A stretch of DNA of 64,000 nucleotides from Lindgomyces ingoldianus (taxonomy: Eukaryota; Ascomycota; Dothideomycetes; Pleosporales; Lindgomycetaceae), in the NCBI RefSeq assembly GCF_010093535.1, contig NW_022985173.1, positions 167,919 to 231,918 on the forward strand, read 5' to 3'. Made by a program: the position numbers and the translations under genes. Positions 58,038 through 64,000 of this stretch are shown here, piece by piece; within the stretch, counting starts at the first letter, position 1, and each line of letters opens with the position of its first letter. The notes below the pieces were generated by a model, which made no database searches, had not been told where the DNA came from, and saw nothing but the letters and a program-made list of their open reading frames with translations.

Positions 58038-59028
58038 TCATTCATCATCACCAAAGAACACTTTAATAGGCAGCCACGCATCACCACAAACCTTGAACCT
58101 GTCTGGAAGCGAGCTAAGCTTCTTCATCTCCTCATCGGTCAAGTCCCATCCATCCAGTTCGAAGTTTTTCTCAATGCGCGAGGGAGTGACGCTCTTCGGA
58201 ATAACACTATTACCACGCTGAAGACCCCACATGAGGAGTATTTGCTGTGGTGTCCTGCCCTTCGCTTCGGCCATCTTCAGGACAGTCTCATCCTTGTATA
58301 AAGGCGAGTCGCTTGAGCCTAAGCAAGAGTATGCTGTGCAGTGGATACCCTTCTCTTTGCAATAGTCAAGGAGTTTGGGCCTAATTGTCGATCAGTCTAA
58401 GACGCATCCTACAACGATGAGACTGGTACTTACGAAGGGCAGTTTGGGTGGAGTTCAATTTGGTTCACCGCAGGTGTAATCTTAAAGGAGGGATCACTAA
58501 GGAGCTTCTCCAGGTTACGGATGCCAAAGTTTGACACGCCAATATTCTTCACACGGCCAGAGGCAGGGAGCTTCTGCATTTCAGCCCAAGTCTTAAGGAA
58601 GTTCCAGTCGGGCAGATGCTTCTTCAAGTTTTCCGGGTCCGTTGAAGACGGCCAGTGCTAATGGATTAGCCTTTGTTCTCCTCCAAGAGAGGTGCTTGTC
58701 TCACCATGAGGTACAGATCAACGTAATCAACCCCCAAGGATTTAAGAGAAGAGTTGATCCCGTCTTCAACGCGATGGTGCCAGGGGTTGTCGAGCTTGGT
58801 TGTAATCCAAATTTCCTCTCTTGGGACACCCGAGTCCTTGATTCCTTGACCAACTTCATTTTCATTTCCGTAGGCAAGAGCGGTGTCGATGTGGCGATAT
58901 CCTTTCTGGAGAGCAACCTTGACGGCCTCGCGAACCTCACTAGGCTTCGACTGCCACGTTCCGAGCCCGACAGCGGGGATCCGACCGCCGGTGTTGAGGG
59001 TGAAAGTAGCATTGGTATTCTGAGCCAT
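58038..59028 (-). CDS. NADPH-dependent aldo-keto reductase (GCY1/glycerol-dehydrogenase type)
   Basis: Exons 59028-58705, 58657-58434 and 58380-58038, in phase, give 296 aa. The start MAQNTNATFTLNTGGRIPAV is typical. The catalytic tetrad is visible: Asp in GYRHIDTALAYGNE, Tyr in the same motif, Lys in ITTKLDNPWH, and His at the first join (LYLM|HWPSS). The cofactor region reads GVSNFGIRNLEKLL and NQIELHPNCPS, and the C-terminal IPKSVTPSRIEKNFEL binds the adenosine phosphate of NADPH. Such enzymes reduce carbonyls or oxidise glycerol. The substrate cannot be told from sequence. It is divergent from the NIP30 gene, with 387 bp between starts. Confidence 0.93.
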
Positions 59029-59415
59029 TCTGCAAAGCGTAGATCTGAACATTCAAACAGAAACAGGTGCGCTTCTTAGCTAGTTCGCGTGGGAATCGGA
59101 GGGGCTTAAAACATTTTGTGTAACTTTGCCTGTTTGCGTCATGGCGGACCTCATCTTTAGTGAAGCACAAGGGCCTGCGGTAACTACCACCGGATAATCA
59201 AAACCAAACGTGGGTATCAGATTTATGCATAAATCCACCAATTACCAGCTCGAAACTCCATGGAGCTCGTCGGAGTTGAGCCGCTTCGAGGGCCATTCAA
59301 GTGGGTTGGGTGTCCACCTTCCCGCTCGGGCAATATATCCGCCAAGCCCGTGGACTTGTGTTCTACTCGAGCTCCAGTCTACCACCACATACGCGGTCTG
59401 CTGCGATTACTCACT
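59029..59415. promoter_or_regulatory. Shared promoter of two divergent genes
   Basis: 387 bp between the ATG of the aldo-keto reductase (minus) and the ATG of the NIP30 gene (plus). No open frame explains it. Co-regulation is possible but not shown. Confidence 0.45.
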
Positions 59416-60170
59416 ATGTCCTCCAGGTTTGTGTCAGGAGGCACAATCGACAAGCCTGCCGAGCGCGATGATGAGTGGCGAAAGGCGCAGGAAGAGCTGG
59501 AGGAGAAGGCCCGGCGAAAGGTCGCGGACGGCCAGCAGGACGGCGGCAAGTCGCTCTTCGAGGTCCTGCAGGCGAACAAAGGTGGATGCACACCCGACCG
59601 CAATGCCCGCTGTTTCTTGACTAACATGTTAGACTTGGGCCGTAAGCCGCCAAACAGGAAGCCTTTGAAGAAGCTACCCGATTGAAGAATCAGTATCGCG
59701 GCCTGGACGACGATGAGGCGGATTATCTCGATTCGGTTCTGCAGGAGACACGCCGGCAGGAAGCCACCATACGCAAGGAGACGCTGGACCAGCTACATGT
59801 CTTCCGCAAGAAGCAAGAGGAGGCAGAGAAATCTATCGGGGGAGAGCAGAGCGCTGGCGGTCCTATAGAGGACGAGCCGCAGTGGGGTGTAAGCGGACAC
59901 AAACGGAAGAGAACGCATGGGAGGGGGCTGTTAAAGGGCGTCAAGCTTCGGAAGTCCTCGTCCTCTGCCGAGCATAAGACGGCTGTGGGAAACGCGTCCT
60001 CGACGGGCACTCAGTCAGACAACAAGAAAGGGGACACTGCCACAAGCAGGACTGGGAAGGAGCCAACAGCCATGAGGAAGTTGCTGCCAGTGACTACAAC
60101 TTCACCCTTGATGCAGCAAGTGAAGCCGGCCCTCCTCGGCTTGGATTATGGCTCCGAGGACGAGGACTAA
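59416..60170 (+). CDS. NIP30-domain protein (FAM192A/PSME3IP1 family)
   Basis: Exons 59416-59581 and 59647-60170, with a 65-nt intron (gtggat...cgtaag), give 229 aa. The NIP30 domain is at the N-terminus: MSSRFVSGGTIDKPAERDDE, KSLFEVLQANK|AAKQEAFEE, LKNQYRGLDDDEADYLDSVL. A coiled-coil (RRQEATIRKETLDQLHVFRK) and a basic stretch (GHKRKRTHGRGLLKGVKLRK) follow. The C-terminus LLGLDYGSEDED is conserved, acidic and phosphorylation-prone. In animals the orthologue binds the nuclear proteasome activator PA28gamma; the fungal role is unclear. The donor gtggat is weak, but the join restores the family pattern exactly. Confidence 0.88.
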
Positions 60171-60569
60171 CTGAACGTTATTCAACGAGCCCCGTCTATG
60201 CATCGAATGAGCCTGTTCATCTGCGGCTGGGGTCTATGAACGTCGCGCTGAACATGAGGTTGCTAGTACACGCTAACCCAGGTCTCAGATATTTGTATTT
60301 CTACGTCCATGATATGTGCTAGTGTCACAGTAATTACAGTTACTCTTCCAAGAGTCACTTTACTCCTCCTTTATTCTCCTGGATTACATCTCCTAAAACA
60401 AGCACATCCCAAGTCTTCTGGCATCCCACTCCACATGAAAGCAAACTATTTCAACATTTTCCAGTTACGCTGTAGCAATTCTTATCACCATATCCCTTGC
60501 ATAATGTCCCTATATTTGCGCCGCATCTTCCATCCGTACTGACCTTCGCGGTAGGGGTTGGGGTAGCAA
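60171..60569. other. Intergenic between convergent genes
   Basis: About 400 bp of AT-rich sequence between the NIP30 gene (plus) and the chitin deacetylase (minus). No feature. Confidence 0.4.
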
Positions 60570-62941
60570 TTAAAGAAGTTTGGTGGAGCTTGTACGAATG
60601 CTCGTCACGATCGAAGAGAGGCGCGAAGTGACGACGGCGGAAGAAGTAGATACAGCATCGCTAGTGGAGGACAGAACGACAGGCGACGTCGAAGCAGGCG
60701 CGGACGAACTACCAACGCTGGACGAAGCCGCGCTGCTTGAGCTAATAAAGGATAGTGAGGAACCGGGTCTAACCGCAGAAGAAGATGAAGGAACGGTGGA
60801 GCTAGATGAGAAGGGACTGTTGGAAATGGAAGAGGAACTAACAGATGTGCCGCATGTGCCAAATTTTGGGTTACAGCCCGAACCACAATGACCTGAAGAT
60901 GCACCGCACCAACCGTATTGTGAGCAGCACGAGCCTAGGGAGAACCCAATGCAGTGGTAGCCGCTCGTTCCTCCGCACTAAAGTTTGTTAACGAAACGGG
61001 TCATAAAGGGGTGGTTGTTGAGAAACGTACTGTTCCATCTGGAGAGGTTCGGCCAGTGGGTGTAGATGAAGGGATTGAGGAAAAAGTGCTGGTAGCAGGG
61101 ACACTCGATGAAGCCGCGGTGATTATACTAGAGCTACCATCGCCCGCACAATTGCCAAAAGCAGACTGGCAGCCTACGTTACAATGGTCCGGCGTTGCAC
61201 CACTTCAAAGTGGTCAGCATATACCAACAAGAGCTAGAACCCATAGAGGGTGGCAGTAGAGTAATGAGCAATAAAGGTGAGGAACGTACCACCAACCATA
61301 CTGACTACAGCACTGGCCATCTGCAAATCCAACGCATGTAAAGCCAGTAACCCCTCCGCTATACGAGACGTTAGATCACACATATATAGCGTGTAACTTG
61401 GGGCTCACCATGATCCATTCCGGGACACGGCCGTCGGGGAAACAATTGCTTTGCTGGAAGTAGCAGTTGCAGAAGCAGTAGGGGTGGAGGAAATCGCCGA
61501 AGACGTAAACACACTACCGGCCGAGTCTCTGTACCAATTGGCTTCCGGGTCGCCCAAGCACTCACCCATCGTAACGGCTCTATAGCCTTTGGCAGTGAGT
61601 GTCGCAAGCATGTATCCGGTCAAATTCTGCGCTGTTTGCTGATGGATATCATGGGCAATAGCTAGCCAGTCCTTTGTAGCAGGGTTGCTGGGGCCGATCT
61701 TAGCATTGAAATTGTTCTTTGCGTTCTGAATCTTGTCCGGAGTGACGTTATTGTAGTCGTCCGTGTCTAAATCGAAGTAGGAAATGTGGCTAAGTGATGT
61801 TAGCGGCTTGTTCTGGAGTAGGGACTACTCAAAGAGATTCTAATCAGTCACGTGACTATAGATATAGAATCTCTGGTGTTAACCTGACCGAGACCTATTT
61901 AAGGTGCTAGGAGTTTAACAGTCCAAGCCCTGCTTATTCAGAGTTTTCTGTTGCGACATCTGCAATTCTACAACCAATAGTAAAGAAATGGGATGACTAA
62001 CTATCCAAGCGCATTCAGGTCGTCTTGGCATCCAGACTGAGGTGTGCAAGAGGAGTACGGAGGCCGCATATACGTGGGGAACTTGCCGATAATGTTTCGT
62101 ATGGCCATTTCATTCTTAATCATCTGGTCGTGGCGTTGAGCTGTGGTAATAGCACTAAGATCTTGGTGCGACCAGGTGTGGCTGGCAACCTGATGTCCGT
62201 CGGCAATCATTCGTCGAATGACAGCAGGCCAAGGGGTGGCGGCATTGTCAATTGCACCCTTGTTGATGTTGATGCCGGTAATAAAAAAGGTAGCCCTGGC
62301 GTTGTAAGCTTTGAATTGGTCCAACACTCCGTCTGTATAGGTGTATGGGCCGTCGTCGTAGGTTATAGCCACAGTTCCAGGAACTGTGCATGCATAGATA
62401 CCCGCCCCGCCGTACACGACTGACCCAAGCTTGGTACGGGCAACGCTGGAAGTGTTGGATCCTCCAGGAGTTTTATTGGCATCACAACCCGGTCCGAAGT
62501 TGATCTGGCAATCGGGAGCCTAAATAATAGCCACTTAGCGTATGAGAATAGATCCCTCAGTCGAACATGGGCTCACCTGGCAGTAATCTGCTCCGATACC
62601 GCACCAACCCTGTACGAATGTTAAAAATATATTCCAGTTCATCCACTATCTTCCCCCACCTAGAGGGCACATACAGCAGATGAACAACAATACCCTGAAT
62701 CGCAGCTTGCACCACCGGCAGCGGCACCACATCGTCCGCCTACTCCTCCTTGGCGTGCTTTTAGTCCAGGGGCCTGTTGGGGCAGAGCACTGCGCGCGAC
62801 ATGTCCATTGAAAACGTTCCGGCTCTTCAGCTTCCCAATTGGATTCAATCCGAAGATCTTCGGTGCGCCAGGGATATGATTTCCATGAGCAGCCACAAGA
62901 GGCACCACCAAGGAAACAGCGAAAACTTCTGAGAATCGCAT
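60570..62941 (-). CDS. Secreted chitin deacetylase (CE4) with three hevein-type chitin-binding domains
   Basis: Seven exons, 62941-62675, 62609-62577 (33 nt), 62519-62002, 61789-61409, 61358-61290, 61202-61031 and 60977-60570, all in phase, give 615 aa. The signal peptide is MRFSEVFAVSLVVPLVAAHG. ChtBD1 number 1 (RCGAAAGGASCDSGYCCSS|AGWCGIGADYC) precedes the CE4 domain. Its motifs are TYDDGPY (catalytic base), SHTWSHQDL (HxxxH metal site), RPPYSS, YFDLDTDDY and AIAHDIH. After a Ser/Thr linker come ChtBD1 number 2 (FADGQCCSQYGWCG|ATPDHC) and number 3 (CGGTSGYHCIGFSLGSCCSQ and on). The tail is about 90 residues of nearly pure Ser/Thr/Ala. It deacetylates chitin to chitosan at the cell wall; in pathogens such enzymes hide chitin from host receptors. 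Confidence 0.9.
61833..61874. repeat. Perfect inverted repeat inside the third intron of the deacetylase
   Basis: AGAGATTCTA at 61833-61842 and its reverse complement TAGAATCTCT at 61865-61874 flank a 22-bp centre that contains the palindrome AGTCACGTGACT. It lies in an unusually long intron (212 nt against about 50 for most others). Confidence 0.6.
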
Positions 62942-63547
62942 TAAGTCGGCTGAGGTTGGCGGTCTGAGCCTATATAATAGGGAGTCGAAAAGAAATAGGT
63001 GTCAAGGAGAGTTATGCAAAATAGTAAGTAGAGAGTGTAGGGATTTGAATTGTCAATTATCGATTAAAGCATGAAGCAATTGCTGTAAAGAAAAATGAGT
63101 GACAGTGCCCAAGGGAAATAGATAGACAAAGGCAAACAAAAGGAATCAGATCAAAGTGGCGAGTGCCAATACTTTATACGACCCAGTCCCCCATGCAGGA
63201 GCCAGAAGGGGTGGCGCGTCTGAGGAAGCTCAAAACGTACTCCCTGTTAGGCTCTAGCCAGCACCCTGAAGTGACAACATACTCAAGTCCGAGGTCTTGG
63301 TAGGGCTTAGAACACGGGCGTATTCCTCCTGGAAGCGAGGCCGATTGGAGCAAGTTGGGCTCGCCCCTTACTCGAAGCGCTAGAAGAGGTTTGGGTTTGC
63401 TGCAGCATGATAAATGCGAAGCCGAGGGGCTACCAAAGGTCCGCAAAAGAAAGAGGTACTGCTTTACCTCGCGTTAACACTAATTCGTCCATTCAAACAT
63501 GGTAGAGTGTGCCACTTAAAGGGACTGGTTCTGTCTCGAGTGCATGT
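62942..63547. other. Promoter side of the deacetylase, no gene seen
   Basis: About 600 bp. A 90-codon minus open frame (63446-63174) has no motif and an unlikely composition. Otherwise AT-rich upstream sequence. Confidence 0.4.
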
Positions 63548-63997
63548 TTAGTCGGCGCCGAGGACACGGACAGCTATAAATAAGGGCCGAGAACGAACGC
63601 CCAGAACACCATTGTCACGGAGAATGGAATCGAGGAATCTCATGTCCAACGATGTGACTGCCATGGTGGGTCGGAGTCTGGGACGAGGGCTGAGTGCCTG
63701 TTTCAAGTCGCCGAGTGAGCTTGGCCAGACGCGGCCTGGAAATTTCTGATCGAAGGCGTCGCTAAAGCGGAGGATCGTCGCTGTGGTTCGACCTTCTCGC
63801 TTCGCGTGCCTTGTTTCCGCGGGTAGCAAAGGCTCGAACTGCGAAGGATCCCTTGCCGAAAAGACGAAGAAGACCAAGTCAGGAGGAGCGGAATCCTGCG
63901 TCTTGTCAGTGTCTTGGCACGCCAAGAGCCAAGACTTTCCAATCAGGTCTCCACCCATGTTTCCCCAATTATGTTCAGTTCGACTAAGATTAAGCAT
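63548..63997 (-). CDS. Possible 3' part of a gene leaving the window
   Basis: A minus frame open for 149 codons to the right edge. The translation has a plausible composition (GGDLIGKSWLLACQDTDKTQ, PPDLVFFVFSARDPSQFEPL, DAFDQKFPGRVWPSSLGDLK) but I recognise no domain. The start and most of the protein, if real, lie beyond 64000. Confidence 0.35.
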   Translation of the reverse strand: MLNLSRTEHNWGNMGGDLIGKSWLLACQDTDKTQDSAPPDLVFFVFSARDPSQFEPLLPAETRHAKREGRTTATILRFSDAFDQKFPGRVWPSSLGDLKQALSPRPRLRPTMAVTSLDMRFLDSILRDNGVLGVRSRPLFIAVRVLGAD

Positions 63998-64000
63998 TCC

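Noticed and set aside
60580..60891. Plus-strand open frame rich in Glu, Val and Leu
   Set aside because: It is the antisense of the Ser/Thr-rich tail of the chitin deacetylase; codons for Ser read backwards give Glu/Arg/Gly-type composition.

Overview
The window is nuclear DNA of a filamentous ascomycete (Pezizomycotina). It has short GT-AG introns of about 46-60 nt with CTAAC-type branch sites. The eukaryotic housekeeping genes are RAD51, NUP120, HIR1, RIC1, PUF6, eIF3h and a UBE2S-type E2. It also carries families restricted to filamentous fungi: CorA-like membrane proteins, NACHT-WD40 NLR remnants, a fungal_trans-type regulator, an I78 inhibitor, and a chitin deacetylase with hevein domains. 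I cannot place the order or genus from sequence alone. All exon structures below were assembled by hand from splice signals, reading frame and family resemblance.

Layout. 1-10 kb is an accessory, gene-poor and partly decayed region. It holds a truncated gene end at the left border, a broken alpha/beta-hydrolase, a six-exon CorA-like gene, the collapsed remains of a NACHT-WD40 NLR gene, one multi-pass membrane protein, and a tRNA-His(GUG) with an intron-like 48-nt insertion in its T arm. 10-17.5 kb is a tandem minus-strand block of conserved nuclear genes: RAD51, NUP120 and the E2. 17.5-31 kb is sparse: a single-pass membrane protein with an 18-nt micro-exon, a possible unrecognised exon, a small disordered conserved protein, a 2.9-kb gene-free stretch, and a small secreted repeat protein. 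31-50 kb is dense and mostly plus strand: PUF6, a Yar1-like ankyrin protein on minus, a PAP2 phosphatase, a WBP4-like zinc-finger protein, HIR1, RIC1, and a transcription-regulator-like protein. 50-64 kb is mostly minus strand: an I78 inhibitor, a basic-domain/GST fusion, eIF3h, a HExxH protein, an aldo-keto reductase divergent from a NIP30 protein, and a chitin deacetylase with three chitin-binding domains.

The housekeeping genes cover ribosome biogenesis and translation (PUF6, Yar1-like, eIF3h), nuclear and chromatin functions (NUP120, HIR1, RAD51), splicing (WBP4-like), Golgi traffic (RIC1) and protein turnover (E2, NIP30). They are not an operon-like pathway. The features most worth following are the tRNA-His insertion, the DNA-binding-like/GST fusion, the HEMAH protein, the secreted repeat protein, the conserved-distance TCACGTG promoter motifs, and the NLR fossil. 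I saw no complete transposon, CRISPR array, rRNA or telomere repeat.
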